A DNA stretch of 64,000 nucleotides from Pilaira anomala (Eukaryota; Mucoromycota; Mucoromycetes; Mucorales; Mucoraceae), in NCBI GenBank assembly GCA_025716855.1, contig JAIXMQ010000048.1, positions 1 through 64,000 of the forward strand, read 5' to 3'. The notes below the pieces were generated by a model. The model ran no database searches. It saw only the letters and a program-made list of their open reading frames with translations, and was not told where the DNA came from. The translations under genes and the position numbers were made by a program. Shown here in pieces: positions 49,015 through 61,952 of the stretch (position 1 is its first letter; each line of letters starts with the position of its first letter).

Positions 49015-50900
49015 GCAAAAATTTGCTTCCCTCACTTTTCAGTTTTTGTATCAAATAGTAGAATTAATCTCCAATTGTAAATATAAAACCATCTTTTGAA
49101 CTCACTAGCATGAATACTTTTAGTTTATTGTTCTCAGTTCCCTTTATTTATTTTTTTTTCACCTTCAGAACCGTTACCTTTTTTTTTTTTTAGTCTATCT
49201 TCCTTTTATTTTACTCGTTTTCTCAAACAACAATTTATTTTAATTTATTAGATTATACCAAACATGATATTATTTTTAGCTTAGAATCTCTCATATTGCA
49301 CAACATCAAGATCATTATCAATAAGACGACAGGATGACAGAATCATAGAACATCTTAGGCTATTATTGACATATTACATAATTTTAGATCCAAAATTATT
49401 TCTTTTATTTTAAATGTCAACAGAGATGACAAAGATATCATAGAGTTTTATATAGACATTGAGGGACATTTAACCGATTCTCTTTAATATAAAAAAACTT
49501 AATTTCAATAGATATCTTTCTCATTTTTTAGTAAATTATTATTGGAATTCTTGAGCAATCAATCAATAAACAAATCTTTTTTTAAGAAAAATAAGCTTCA
49601 GAAAGAGAAAACGACAAAGAGTCCCTCCATTTCATAATATTATTAGATTCAGGAAAAATATTGTCCTGTTCAGGAAGACTTTTAAGAATTGATTTATACA
49701 CCATTCCTTCAAAAGGTATTTTACAATATAATAGAAGAATCATAATGCAGAAAAGACCAAGAGACTAGAGTGCAAACTGGCCTGTTGGATATGTCTTTTC
49801 TGGCAAAAGCAATTAACTTGCTTTGATGAGTTGTTGATTGAGAAAAAACTGCCCATATGTAAAAGAAGTTTTGATTGACTCATCTTATGAAGATATGGCA
49901 ATATCGCCTATAAAACAAGTGACCTTTACTCATCCACATTCAAAAAATCCCAGAATCATTTTTATTGATATCACGGGACCTTGAAGTTTATATAAATAAG
50001 AAGCCTTTTTTGCATGTTTTAAAAATTCTTCCTTCAGTATTCTAGACATATACGAAGGCTTTAAAAGTCTCCATTGTATATTCTTCATTACAGTGCAAAT
50101 ACCTGATCTCAAATTTACATGATATAAAAAAAAAAAAGACTTGTTCGCCTTTTTTTTTAATTTCAAGTTGACTTTTTTCGTGATTTTCAGCAAGAAAAAG
50201 CATCTAAAATCTTTCTTTTTGGTGAACGCATATTAAATTTATATGTTTTTGATCGGTCACACTAAAAAATATGTCTTAAATAGCCTTTTTTTTTTTTTTT
50301 TTGTATGTAATCAAAAATATTTGTCAGTGTATAATAATATAAACTTGGGCTAGAAACGTAATAAAAGATAAGAGAAAATTATTTGTTTGTTTTTATTTTT
50401 ACACTGATAATATAAAAGAGGATTGGTAGCTGCTTTTATTGATTAGATACTAAGCGGAGTTAAACCACCCTTCTTTCCCCGTATTTTCAAAGCAATTTTA
50501 TCGGGTGGGTAAAGCATAAGATTTCCGTTTTTATAAAAGGCATAACCAAAAGGTTACTCATCTTTTTATTTTTTCGCAGTCATGTCAGTGAGTCATGATG
50601 GCCAATTTCCCCCTTTTCTCCTTTTGACATATTAGAAACAGAATCAAAAAGAGAGAGATAGTAAAATAAAAAATCAAAAGGGAAGATCAGTTTAATCTAA
50701 ACTGAAACAATAGAAAAACGAAAAAAAATTGAATTACTGGATTAAGTTTAAGTACCTTTTTTGACACTCATCACTAATATGTAGAAGTCTCAGAAAGAAA
50801 AAAAAAAAAAAATGTCTTAAAAAACTACTTGTTTATTTTATTTTTTTTCTTTTTTCTCTTTTTCTTCTTTGTATACTTTTTTTTTTTTTCATTTTATATT
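49015..50900. other. Spacer between tRNA and asparagine synthetase
   Basis: The 49600-50220 part has somewhat coding-like composition (for example minus-strand YLYKLQGPVISIKMILGFF at about 49930-50020) but repeated stops in every frame. The end is a T-rich leader before ATG 50901. No intact gene is seen. Confidence 0.45.
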
Positions 50901-52881
50901 ATGTGTGGTATCTTTGCAGTCACTAACTACCAAGGTGATGTTGACGCCTATCGTCAACGTGCTCTCTATCTTTCCAAGAAGTAAGTATATATGCGTGTCT
51001 TGAAAAAAATAAATAAATAATTAACACACTTTTTTTTTTTTTTCGCCCTTAAAGGATTAGACATCGTGGTCCCGATTGGTCTGGTTGTTTCGTTTCCAAG
51101 AACAACATTTTCTGTCATGAGCGTTTAGCTATTGTTGGTGTTGGTAAAGTTATTTATATAAAAAAAATGTCAGAAAGCCCTCCATACTAAAAAAAAAAGT
51201 TTTTAGAATCCGGTGCACAGCCTCTTGTCAGTGAAGACAACAACCTTGTCCTTTGTGTCAATGGTGAAATTTATAACCATAAGCACTTAAGAAACCAGTT
51301 AAAGAAACCTCATACTTTCAAGACCACTTCTGATTGTGAAGTCATTATGCACATGGTAAAAAGAAAAAAGAAAACTCAACAACAACTTAAAACTCATACC
51401 TTTTTTTTTTTTTTTCTGTAGTACGATGAAATGGATACACAACTCGTCAACCATTTAGACGGTATGTTCTCATTTGTTTTATTAGATGTAAAGCGTAACC
51501 GAGTAATTGCTGCTCGTGATCCTATTGGTATTACAACTCTTTATTACGGTTGGAACAGTAAGATGCCAGGTACAGTTTATTTCGCTTCTGAACTCAAGGC
51601 ATTAAACGAAGAATGTGACAAGATCTTGGCTTTCCCTCCTGGTCATGTTTATGATTCTGAGACAGGTGAGACCACCCGTTGGTTTAACCCTACTTGGTGG
51701 GATGAAAACAAGGTACCTAGCAACCCTGTTGATTATAAGCTCCTTCGTGAATCTCTTGAAAAAGCCGTTCGTAAGAGATTAATGGCTGAAGTTCCTTATG
51801 GTGTCTTATTATCTGGTGGTTTGGATTCTTCTTTAATTGCTGCTATTGCTGCAAGAGAAGCTGAAAAAATTGCTCAAGGTCAATTAAATGATGACGATAA
51901 CTTTGATGAGAGTAAGCACAATATGCATATAAAATGAGAGAGAGAGAGAGAGAGAAATATATACTGACCTTTATACTGTCATAATTTAATAGGTGGTCCC
52001 AAGAACTGGCCTGGTGTTCATTCTTTCTCTGTTGGTCTTCCTGGATCTCCAGATTTAATTGCTGCTAGAGAAGTTGCAAAATACCTCAACACAATTCATC
52101 ATGAATACACTTTCACTATTCAAGAAGCACTTGATGCAGTCAGTGATGTTATTTATCATCTTGAAACATACGATGTCACTACCATCCGTGCCTCTACACC
52201 AATGTACCTTTTATCTCGTAAGATTAAAGCCATGGGTGTCAAGATGGTATTATCTGGTGAAGGATCCGATGAAGTCTTTGGTGGCTACCTTTATTTCCAT
52301 CAAGCACCTGATAAGGCCTCATTCCATTCTGAATGTGTCCAACGTGTCAAGAACTTGCATACATCCGATTGTCTTCGTGCCAACAAATCCACTATGGCTT
52401 GGGGTCTTGAAGCTCGTGTTCCCTTCTTGGATAAAGAGTTCCTTGAAGTTGCTATGAACATTGAACCTGAGGAAAAGAGACCAAACAAGTCATTAGGTCG
52501 TATGGAGAAATACATTATTCGTAAGGCCTTTGATACCTCCGATGATCCTACTGCTAAACCTTATTTACCTGAAAACATCTTGTGGAGACAAAAGGAACAA
52601 TTCTCTGATGGTGTTGGATATAGTTGGATTGATAGTCTCAAGGCAGTAAGTGAAAACAAGGTCTCTAGTGATGAATTGGCTCAGGCTAGCTCAAGATGGA
52701 CTAAGGATGTACCTGAGACTAAGGAAGCTTACATGTATCGTGTCATGTTTGATCAATGGTTCCCTCAACCTGCTTGTACTGCTTCCGTCGTCCGTTGGGT
52801 TCCTCGTGGTGATTGGGGTTGTCCTGCTGATCCCTCCGGTCGTGCTCAAAAGGCTCACGAAGCTGCTTATGAAAAGAAGCA

Positions 52882-52885
<4 letters not shown>
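50901..52885 (+). CDS. ASN1: Asparagine synthetase (glutamine-hydrolysing)
   Basis: Five exons (50901-50980, 51055-51143, 51207-51355, 51422-51911, 51993-52885) encode 566 aa. The N-terminal nucleophile Cys2 follows Met (MCGIFAV), as needed for the class II glutaminase. The glutaminase motifs [17 protein letters not shown] and VNGEIYNH follow. The synthetase domain has the pyrophosphate-binding loop [10 protein letters not shown] and the [13 protein letters not shown] motif. It converts Asp, Gln and ATP to Asn, Glu, AMP and PPi in the cytosol. The length matches yeast Asn1/Asn2 (572 aa). The start is fixed because Cys must be residue 2. A poly-A run of about 40 immediately follows the stop. 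Confidence 0.97.

Positions 52886-52925
<40 letters not shown>
52884..52925. repeat. Poly-A run after asparagine synthetase stop
   Basis: About 42 consecutive A, starting within the TAA stop codon. Confidence 0.9.
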
Positions 52926-52926
<1 letters not shown>

Positions 52927-53162
52927 GATATACACAAACTAGAAACCCCCCTCTTTTTTTTTTAAAGTAAATAAATAATTATAAAAAGAGCTTAATTTGT
53001 TTATTAAATATATAAAAGTGCAGTAAAAAGTGATTGAGTGAGGTGTGTGTGTGTGAGTATAATAAGTTTTAAAAAAATGAAAAATAATTACAATAGAGAA
53101 AAAGAAAAATGTTTTTACAAAAAAAAAAAAAAAGGAGGGAAGGGAAATGATAGTGATTGTTT

Positions 53163-53459
53163 TTACTTTACAGAGATAGGAGGAAGACGAATACCATTGT
53201 CTTTTGCTAAAGACAAGGATAAAAGAGATCTTGCAACTACTTCATTTTCTTCATTTTTATTGCAGACACATGGACTAGCCATAGTAGAATCAATTTCAGA
53301 TAATTTTGCAACAGTACTTGATAAAAGTTTAGATAGCCTTGTTACTTCATTTTGAAGTTCTAAGCGTTGAGTACGAAGAGCATCTTGAGTTTCATGATGA
53401 TGATGATGACAAGTTGAATAATAAGATTGAATGGGAGGTAAAGTAAAACGATGATGACC

Positions 53460-53494
<35 letters not shown>

Positions 53495-54071
53495 GATGCT
53501 GGTGATGATGTTGATGAATTTCCATCTCGCTACTGCTACTTGTACTACTACTACTACTACTACTACTTGTACTACAATTACTATCATCAAAACTCAATTT
53601 TCGTCGGAGAGGTGAGGTAGAAGACCATCGATTATTGGTTGTAGTAGGTGGAGAAGGAGATTTGGTGACACGTTTTTTATCATTTGTAGTAGTATTAGAA
53701 GAAGGACATCTCTTTCGTCTTTTAATCACAGTACGCATCATTGTAGCAGGTCGGTGAACATGATGAAGTTTATAGTAAAGTCCACAAGCATTACAAATCG
53801 TCTTTCCTGCTCCATCTCTTCTCCAAAGTGGTGTGGTTGTTGCTTGACAATTTGTACAGATAATGTTATCATCAGATAGTTTTCCGAATTCAATTAATTC
53901 GTTATCTTGATAAAGTGATTCAAGCATATCCTTATTACCAGTTGAACACTGATCACATACAGGCCCTTTACCACTTTCTCTGCCCCAAATGTGAGGTCGA
54001 AACGATGATTGACATTCTACGCAGCGTGTTAATGATCTCTTGCGAACTTTGATATCTGTTGAATAAGTCAT
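53163..54071 (-). CDS. GATA-type zinc-finger transcription factor
   Basis: A single exon of 302 aa. The GATA finger at 72-96 is C-x2-C-x17-C-x2-C (CTNCQATTTPLWRRDG...ICNACGLYYKL), followed by the basic tail RTVIKRRKRCPS. An N-terminal, variant Cys4 motif lies at 17-42 (CVEC...CDQC, 18 residues between pairs), possibly a second, degenerate finger. A coiled-coil/zipper-like segment (QRLELQNEVTRLSKLL) lies near 255-285, which recalls repressive Dal80/AreB-type factors, although the finger sequence itself is not diagnostic. Ser, Gln and His runs fill the middle. Likely roles are nitrogen, iron or light regulation; I cannot choose between them. It is convergent with asparagine synthetase. Confidence 0.88.
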
Positions 54072-54850
54072 AATTTAAATAATTAAGTGAAAAAAGAAGA
54101 GAGAGAGAGAGAGAGAAAGAGAGAAATATAGAAAATAAAAAAATTTGTTTGTTATACGAGTAGATCAAAAAGATATTTTTATGTGTGACATATTCCACCT
54201 ATAATTTTTCAAGAATGAAAAAACAGACCAGACAGTATATTTTAAGCTGGAAAACAATGCACCGAAGCGGTTACTTTTACTAACATTTGAAAATAATTAA
54301 AAACAAGATAATCATTGGTTCCTTTTTTTTTTCTAAAGGTAATTGTTTATAGTAATATTTATAAGCCTTTTCTTCTTACATTTTTATTCTGCTGTACCTG
54401 AACAAAACAATCTTCGCAAAGATAGAAGGTTAGTTATCTTTACAATCTAAATTAAGAATATTTTTTTTTTTTTGTCTAAGCACACAAATTATACATTTTT
54501 TATTATAATTTTAGGTTTAGGTATATATATATTGCTGTCATACACGTACATTACGCATACACCATTTCACATACATGTGCGTGTGTGGATATATATATAT
54601 ATATATCTTTCTGTTGTTGTTGTTGTATTATGAGGTCAATTTTAAAAAATCTCTGTTATCTTTAAAAAACAATCTTATCAACAAATTTTTTATCACAAGG
54701 TAATTTTATTGGTTTAAAAGATAAAATACTTTAAATCAATATAATATGTTGTACACACAACTTTTATATATATATATATATATTTATACACTTGCTAATG
54801 ATGAGTCTAGTTCTTTTTATACGTTCAATCTTTTTTATTACACACACTCT

Positions 54851-54902
<52 letters not shown>

Positions 54903-55455
54903 ATATCGGCTATTTTACTCATCTGTATATTTTCGGATAACGTTATTTGTTTTAATGAATCGTACTACGTTACAAAAGAAAGAACAAAATTGTGTGGGAC
55001 ACACACACACTTTACTAAAATAGGTTATATTTAAGCATTTCTTTAGACACATCCATTATCTTTTTTTTTTATACTATAGTTTACTTAATTTTGATGTGAT
55101 ATATAAAAAGGGAATAGGTTCAAAAACGAGAGATGGACAGAAATAAATAAATAGGATTACGTTCAATATTATATAGAACCTAATAATTTGTCAAATAAAT
55201 GTAATGTTATTTGAATTTTTTTTTAAGAAAAAAAAAAAAAGATGGCGTGTTTGAAATCGATTTAAAACAGACAGTATATAATACGATTCTTTTTTATTTA
55301 TTTATTTTATTTTTTGAGACAAATAAAATAGATGGTATAATTCAGTACTGGTGACCCAACGGTATATAGAAATGGTTTATTTAGCACATGAGAGAGAGAG
55401 AGAGAGTGAGTGTGTGTGAAGCAGCAGTAGTAGACGAAATGTCACTTTTTTTTTT
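54072..55455. other. AT-rich spacer
   Basis: GATA gene promoter side and 3' flank of the Uds1-like gene. It includes TA repeats (about 54590 and 54766) and an A45 run (54856-54900). No gene is recognised. Confidence 0.5.
54856..54900. repeat. A45 homopolymer
   Basis: Forty-five consecutive adenines, the longest A-run I found in the window. Confidence 0.9.
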
Positions 55456-57610
55456 TTAATTTAGTATAAAATGTGTTTGCACTGCGACATCTACTTTTTC
55501 CCACAGTTTCATTTCGATATCAAATACGTTCTTTCTTAAAGCTTGTTCCAATTCTCTTTTCTCTTGCTGAGCTCTTGTCATTTCTTTGCTATGTTGCTCT
55601 TTCACCCTTGCCATTAAATCACAAAACTCTTTTCTCAAGTGAACAGAGGAATCATGACCTGGAATCGTTTGAACTTGTGCAACCAAGAGTTCTTTTGACA
55701 GCTGCATTTTTTCTTGTTGTAACATATTGATTTCATTTTCAAATACTTTACGCTCATGATTAAAGTCAATGATATTTCGTGTGAGTCGATCGAATTCTTT
55801 CAAAGTACGTTCGAGCTCTGCTTCTGTACTTGCTGACTGTAAAATATACCCAGATTCTCGTGTCATGAATGTCTTGATTGTTTCTTCATGTCGTTCTTTT
55901 TCTTGCTTTAATAATTCCTCGTTCTTTAGGTTTTGGTCTGTTAGTTTTTGATTTTCTAACAAAAGGCTTTGTTCATTTGCTTTCAAGGCTTTGATTTTCT
56001 TTTCTTGATGGATAAAATGTTTTAAAACAAGTTGTAAATCATCATCATCATCTTCTTCTTCTTCATCATCATCTAACTTATCAACAAATGCATGAAATGT
56101 CTTTAGCCAATCTCTTTTTTCATTTAAATAATGTTTAATTTGAATCTTGGTTTCTTTTAATTCAATTTTTTGCCTTTCAATCAAATCTTTATCTGTTTTC
56201 CATTGTTCTACCATTAATTGTACCACCTCTTCTATTGTTTGTTGTTGACTATCACTATTGTTGATAACACACTGACTTTGAATCCTTTTTTTGATACCAG
56301 ACCATATTTCAGAATCCATCCTTGACTTTCGCTTCAAATCTTGTTCTAATTGATTCTTTTTTATCTCATCTTGATTGATTTTATTTTTAAAGGTTCTTAT
56401 TTCCGATTGAGCACTTTTTAATGCCCTTTCTAAATCAGTTACACGATCCTGTAGTAATAAAGTCGCATTAGTCGGTTCAATTCTCGATTCGTTCACTAAT
56501 AACCGCTGTGATCGGTTTCTTTCAAGTTCTAATACCAGACTAGCACTTCTTTCACGTTGCTTCGTAAGTTCCTCAAATGTATCTGTCTTTGACTTTGGAT
56601 CATGTTCAGCAGCAGCGGCACCACCACCACCACTACCACCACCAAAATATAAACTGAGTAATTTAAAATGACGACGTATCTTTTCAATCACTGTATCCAA
56701 TTGTTGATAAATATCTCCCCCTCCTCCTCCTCCTCCACTACCTGCTGCTACTCGATCAAGAAGAATGGACTGAAGTTGTATCAGGATGTTGTTCAAGACA
56801 GTATCTTCTCCTTTTTTTTGCTGTGATAATGTACCTGCTAAATGTTGAAAGTAATTGGATTCAAGATGGTTCGCGTATTTACTCGTAAAGTAAAATTCGT
56901 CAAGTAATCGATCTATTTTAAGCGCACATTCATTTAACTGACAGAATTGTTGGTTTTGAGGCGCATCCAGTTTAAGTGTCATGACTGTAGCTCGTGTTGT
57001 ATCCGTTTGAACTCGTAATGATCCATATAGTGTTTCAAGTACTGTCTTTAAATGTTGAAATTTCTAATCATATATAGCAGATGAATATAATATATTTGTA
57101 TAAACCATTGTATGGTTTTACCTTGAATAACTTCTCTGCTTCAACAAAACTCATGGTTTCAAACTTGGAAGCAACACCTAAAGCATGAGATATATTAAGC
57201 TCCTGCATCATATCATCATACCCAGTTGTTATCTTTTGACAGTTGACAGTGGTGACTGAACTTTTTGCATACTGTTCCCATGGTAAATCCTGATCTTTCA
57301 GCATGAATTTTTGTTTGATGGTTTGTAAGGAAGCCACTCTTTTTTCTATTGGTCGAACGGCCCCATTGTTCGTTTTGAATGTAGGAGTACTATATGATTT
57401 CTTTTCTGAAGGTTTCTTCCAAGGCTCAATTAAATCATCAGGTAGTATATTAGAAGAAGAAGAAGAGGAGGAAGGTGGATTTTTTAAGATGGGTTTTAAT
57501 CGTGTTCTTGGAAGTGATGATAATATAGTGTTATCGTCTGATGAATTTAATTTCTTTGAAATAGGTATTATTGAATAATTCTTTCGTGGGATTCTTGTGT
57601 TTGGTGGCAT
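55456..57610 (-). CDS. Coiled-coil protein with Uds1-like domain
   Basis: Two exons (57610-57122, 57063-55456; phase 0) give 698 aa. The N-terminal 120 residues are basic and Ser/Pro-rich with a Ser7 run. Residues about 135-200 (DDMMQELNISHALGVASKF, FVEAEKLFKKFQHLKTVLETL) resemble the 'up-regulated during septation' (Uds1) domain found in fungal cell-cycle and septation proteins. Gly-rich linkers follow, then long coiled coils (about 310-690) with heptads of Glu/Lys/Leu. It probably acts as a structural or scaffold protein at septa or the cytoskeleton; this is inference. The ATG at 57610 is the first Met in the frame. The INTS9 gene is upstream in the same orientation (stop at 57837). Confidence 0.75.
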
Positions 57611-57836
57611 CAATATCGTTTCATTCTATATGAAATCATATCAGTTTTTAAACATCGGTAAAGACAAATACTTTTTTTGGAAGCTTACTTTGTTCATTAT
57701 ATCAATATTTTTCTTTATTATTAAAAAAAAAAAAGGGAAAAGGAAAAAAAAAAAAAAAAAAAAGAGAAAGAAAAAAAAAACGAAAATAGTTAAGGAGGCA
57801 CATTGTTATCAAAACTTTTTATTAGTATTTTTTTTT

Positions 57837-59222
57837 TTATAACTCCCGGATATCAGTTACAGTTATTTTACGTAACAAAGCGCGTACTTTATCATCACTT
57901 GCCACGACTGTCGTACATTGACCATTCATAATCACTCTTGCATTCATATCTGGAGGTAATTCAATTGTTGTAATACCATTAATATCTTTTGTAATTTGAA
58001 TAGGTATAGAATGCTGTATAATAAATTAAATTAAAATATGTAACTTTTTTTTTTTTTTGAGGGTTCTCCTATTTTTTTTTTTTTTTACCTCTTCAAATCT
58101 TTTGATGGTAGAATTTAATTCTGTATTAATTCTTAATTCACTTTGTTTATCAAGTACAAGAGATTGATCGTCTCGAACATAGGTTGTAGGTTGTATTTGT
58201 AAATGATTATTATAATAATTTAATGAACCGTGAATAGGTGCCCAAGCAGACATTGTGATACCTTTATTGGTAGTCACTGTAGGTACCATAGTAGGTTCAA
58301 TTGTCTTTGCCAACTTTATAAAAAAATAAGGGGGTGAGAGGGGGGGAAGAAGAGTTAAAAAAAAACACACACACACACAGAAAAAAGAAAAAGAAAACAC
58401 ACACACACACACACTCAAAAAGATTTTTTACCTTTTCACTCACGGAAACTCTTTCCCAATCTCTATTCAAATTAATATTTAAAACTTCCCCTGGCTCATA
58501 AATGTGAACTTGTTGACTTTGACCCTCCTTGACTAATTTAGCTCCTTTTGTATTCGGTATCAATAAATGTTTTTCAGATACCAACTGATTTTCATCATCA
58601 TCATCATCATCATTCCAATACGTATTTAATAAAGAGGGTATATCTTCCAACTTGAGTCGAGTATCAAGTGGTAATCTTATAAAGTTCATTTTACATCCAC
58701 TCGGTATATCATCACACGGTGATTCTGGATCAATGAACACACAGGTATTTAAATCCGATTGTCCCCAATGTTTTAAAAACCAAGGTAAGGATCCGGATGA
58801 AGGACAGGTAGGGTCGCCTGTGAACACAATAGATGGTTCTCGAATCTTTTTCCCTGATAATGAAACAGCTTCCAAGAATCGTATCGTTTCAACTCCACCT
58901 GTTCTCATCAAATTACCATGGGCTAATGGCATCTCTGGCACGTACAATAAATCATGGCGTCCAGAGTTCATCCATTCTCCACAAATATTGGCGTATTTTA
59001 AACTTTGATCTGCAATTGGATTCGCTACATAGATTTGGGTTTGATGTCTTTCGTGTCCGATTTCTTTTCCAATTGATTTAAAGTAACTATCAATATCTCC
59101 AATCAAATCAAATAATAATCCCATCGATGCAGATACAAGTACGATATTATGTTGAGAATGTATTGTACGAGCTAATTTTTAAAAAATTGTAAGCATTTAA
59201 AAAAAAAACAATCATAATCCTC

Positions 59223-59265
<43 letters not shown>

Positions 59266-60189
59266 ATTTGAACAAGTAACTTTGTTCTAGCTCTTTCAAA
59301 CGATAAATTCTTTTCATTTTGTTGACTCAAGCCACCTACCACAACTACATCAGCACCTTTCAAAATATCATAATCAAATGGAGCAGGATGTAAATTCGTA
59401 TAAAGAGAAGAAGGTGTCAAAAAAGCAATCTTTTTAAAACTTGTCTCTAGCAACCAATTGGAACTACCCAAGCAGTACCCAGAACTATAGGCAACTAAAT
59501 TCAACGTAGAGAAGACAGATACTTTTTCAGTGTAACGTACTGGCTGCACTTTTTCTATACAGGATTCAATATCTTTTAATGTATACATTGAGCGCCAACC
59601 TTCCGATACCTTTCCTTCAAACAGTTGTGAGAAATGAGTTGAGGATGTTGGGTCGATAATGGATGTTGTTTGACCATGATAGAATACTAATTCTTCCATA
59701 CGTTGTCTAGTTAAAGAAGGACATTAACGAAACGGAAGGACGATTATTATTATTATTTTTTTTTTTTTACTTTGCGAATTCTACAGTAGGTTCAGTGGCA
59801 ATAATTCTACCTTTATAACCTAAATATTCAGTTAAATAAGGTAGTCCAAGCATAAGATTATAATTGGATACAAGTACTAAATCAATGCTATCGATATCAA
59901 TTAAACTAAAGTCAGCTATTCTAAATACGCTACGATGATCACAATTTTGTATACTGGTTGTGAGTGAAGAGTATTGGGTATCTGCAGTTCTTTTTCCTTG
60001 TTCACTGAATGCTGAAAGTATACTTAGGAGATCATGACGTTCATCATCTTGTTGTTCCTCATTATCTTGTGTAGGTGGTGATATCGTTAATGTTTCAAGT
60101 GGACAGTTGATAAGAATTGTGTGTTGATTTATTTTACATAAGAATGTGTTGGGTATGGACCCTTTATTATCGAGACATTGTATTTTCAT
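57837..60189 (-). CDS. INTS9: Integrator complex subunit 9 (INTS9) homologue
   Basis: Five exons (60189-59771, 59706-59264, 59171-58432, 58313-58089, 58013-57837; phases agree) encode 667 aa, close to human INTS9 (658 aa). It is a metallo-beta-lactamase/beta-CASP fold. Colinear matches to INTS9 include LVLVSNYNLMLGLPYLTE, IIATEPTVEFAK, MEELVFYHG, YSSGYCLGSSNWLLET, ANPIADQSLKYANICGEWM, PSIVFTGDPTCP and the IRLPLDTRL segment. As in INTS9, the catalytic His/Asp set is not conserved, so it would be the inactive partner of INTS11 in RNA 3'-end cleavage and Pol II attenuation. An upstream in-frame ATG (60267) adds 26 residues, but MKIQCLDNKG fits the INTS9 start better. It diverges from NOP10 with 183 bp between. 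Confidence 0.88.
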
Positions 60190-60372
60190 TTTGAAATAAG
60201 AAAAAAGAAGAGGGTCGTGTTGTTTCGCATTAACGTCGTGGCTTGGGTTAGAAATGTAAACAGTCACTGTCGCCTTTTTTTTTTTTATTCACCTATTTTT
60301 TTTTTTTTTTTTTGACCTTTTGATTTATTTTTAACCCTTTTTTACTGTATAAAAAAAAAAAAAATATTAAAA

Positions 60373-60645
60373 ATGTATTTGATGTATTATTTGGATCCCA
60401 AGGGTGAACGTATTTACACTCTCAAGGTTTGTTAAACGAGAAAAAGAGAAAAGTGTGAATTTGAATTTGAATTTGGTATTAACCTTAATTATTAAAATGA
60501 GTAGAAGACTGATCCTACTGGTATGCCCACCAAGTCAGCTCACCCTGCACGTTTCTCTCCTGATGATAAGTTCTCTCGCCAACGTGTTACTATCAAGAAG
60601 AGATATAACATCTTGCTCACTCAACTTCCTGCTCGTCCTTATTAA
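60373..60645 (+). CDS. NOP10: H/ACA snoRNP protein NOP10
   Basis: Two exons (60373-60426, 60505-60645; phase 0) encode 64 aa. [18 protein letters not shown] is followed by [19 protein letters not shown] and IKKRY, the near-invariant NOP10 sequence. It is a core component of H/ACA ribonucleoprotein particles with Cbf5/dyskerin, Gar1 and Nhp2. These guide pseudouridylation of rRNA and snRNA in the nucleolus. The ATG is preceded by an A-rich leader. It shares a short divergent promoter with INTS9. Confidence 0.96.
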
Positions 60646-60962
60646 ATATTTTTCAACATAAAACAGCATAAAAAAATGTCATTTTGGTGGGGGAAAGGGA
60701 AATTTTTTTTTTCCAAATTTGTAACATACATATTTTAAAAAATAAACTTTTTTGTTTTGTTAAGCAACAACAAGAAGGATTTCTTTTTTTGGTTTGAGTA
60801 GAGTGAGTGTGTTTTGTATTGGCATAATGACATGAAAGATCCCATGTCATTTTTTTTTTTTTTTTGCTTGTGACTATTTACTTTGACATATTAAATCATA
60901 AAAAAAAAAAAGATTTTTTTTATTTATTTATTTGTATTTGACATCTTTTTAAAAAAAAAACA
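60646..60962. other. Spacer NOP10-THG1
   Basis: T-rich 317-bp spacer that must hold the NOP10 3' end and THG1 promoter. No gene. Confidence 0.5.
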
Positions 60963-61952
60963 ATGGCTAATTCCAAGTATGAATATGTTCGTCATTTTGA
61001 ACTAGCAGATAGTCTTTTACCCAGTACTTGGCTTGTTGTTAGAATTGATGGTCGTGGGTTTCACAGGTTAGTTTTTTGAATACAAAACCCAAGTTTCTTT
61101 TTTGCTAACCTTATTGATAGATTCTCTCAAAGTCATAATTTCGAAAAACCTAATGACAGAAGATCGATTGAACTCATGAATCGTTGTGCAATTGAAGTTA
61201 TGAAAGATATTAAAGATATCATTCTAGCTTATGGAGAAAGTGATGAATATAGGTAAAAAAAAAAATTGGCATTATTTATAAATCTATTCTTCTTTGTATA
61301 TTCAACCCCCAAAAAAGTTTTATTATTCCAAAGACATCCAATTTATATTCTCGTAGAGCAAGGTTTGTTTGATCATGATTTTAAAAATGTTTGTTCCTGA
61401 TTCCTAAAAAAAAAAAAAAAAATCGCCAGTAAAATTTCATCTACAGTCGTGAGTCTATTTGCCTCAAATTTTGTAATGCATTGGTCAGAATATTTCGGTA
61501 CAGATAAACTATTATACGCACCCTGTTTTGATTCACGTACAGTATGTTACCCCAGTGAAAAGATATTACGAGATTATTTAAGCTGGAGACAGGCCGATTG
61601 TCATATCAATAACTTATTCAACACCACATTCTGGGCTCTTGTCTTGAAGGGAGGCATGACTGAAATTGAGGCAGAAGAGAAATTAAAAAAGACTTTATCA
61701 AAGGACAAGAACGAGATCTTGTTTACTCAATTTAATATTAATTATAATAATATTGATCCCATCTTTAGAAAGGGTTCAACCATCATACGTCAAAAGACTC
61801 AAGTAACCACCATCTCTCCTCGTAATGGTGAACCTGTCACACGTACAAAACTTATACCAACCGCTGTTTATGACGATATTATTGGTCAGGAATTTTGGGA
61901 TGCTCATCCAGAGTTATTGGAAGAAAAGAAAAAAAATAATAATCATGCATAA
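60963..61952 (+). CDS. THG1: tRNA(His) guanylyltransferase
   Basis: Four exons (60963-61066, 61121-61252, 61318-61362, 61430-61952) encode 267 aa. Metal ligands are all present: Asp29 in RIDGRGF, and Asp76/Glu77 in GESDEYSF, exactly the residue numbers of human THG1. Later conserved blocks include [23 protein letters not shown] and [19 protein letters not shown]. The enzyme adds G-1 to the 5' end of tRNA-His by reverse (3'-5') polymerisation, needed for histidyl-tRNA synthetase recognition. A Lys/Asn tail is species-specific. The stop is only 64 bp from the CARM1 start. Confidence 0.96.

Noticed and set aside
49600..50220. Coding-like stretch between tRNA-Ser and asparagine synthetase
   Set aside because: Stops occur in every frame and no splice pairs rescue it; too weak to call a pseudogene.
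60190..60267. Upstream ATG of INTS9
   Set aside because: Adds 26 residues not found in INTS9 proteins and would leave only about 105 bp to NOP10. It is kept as an alternative.
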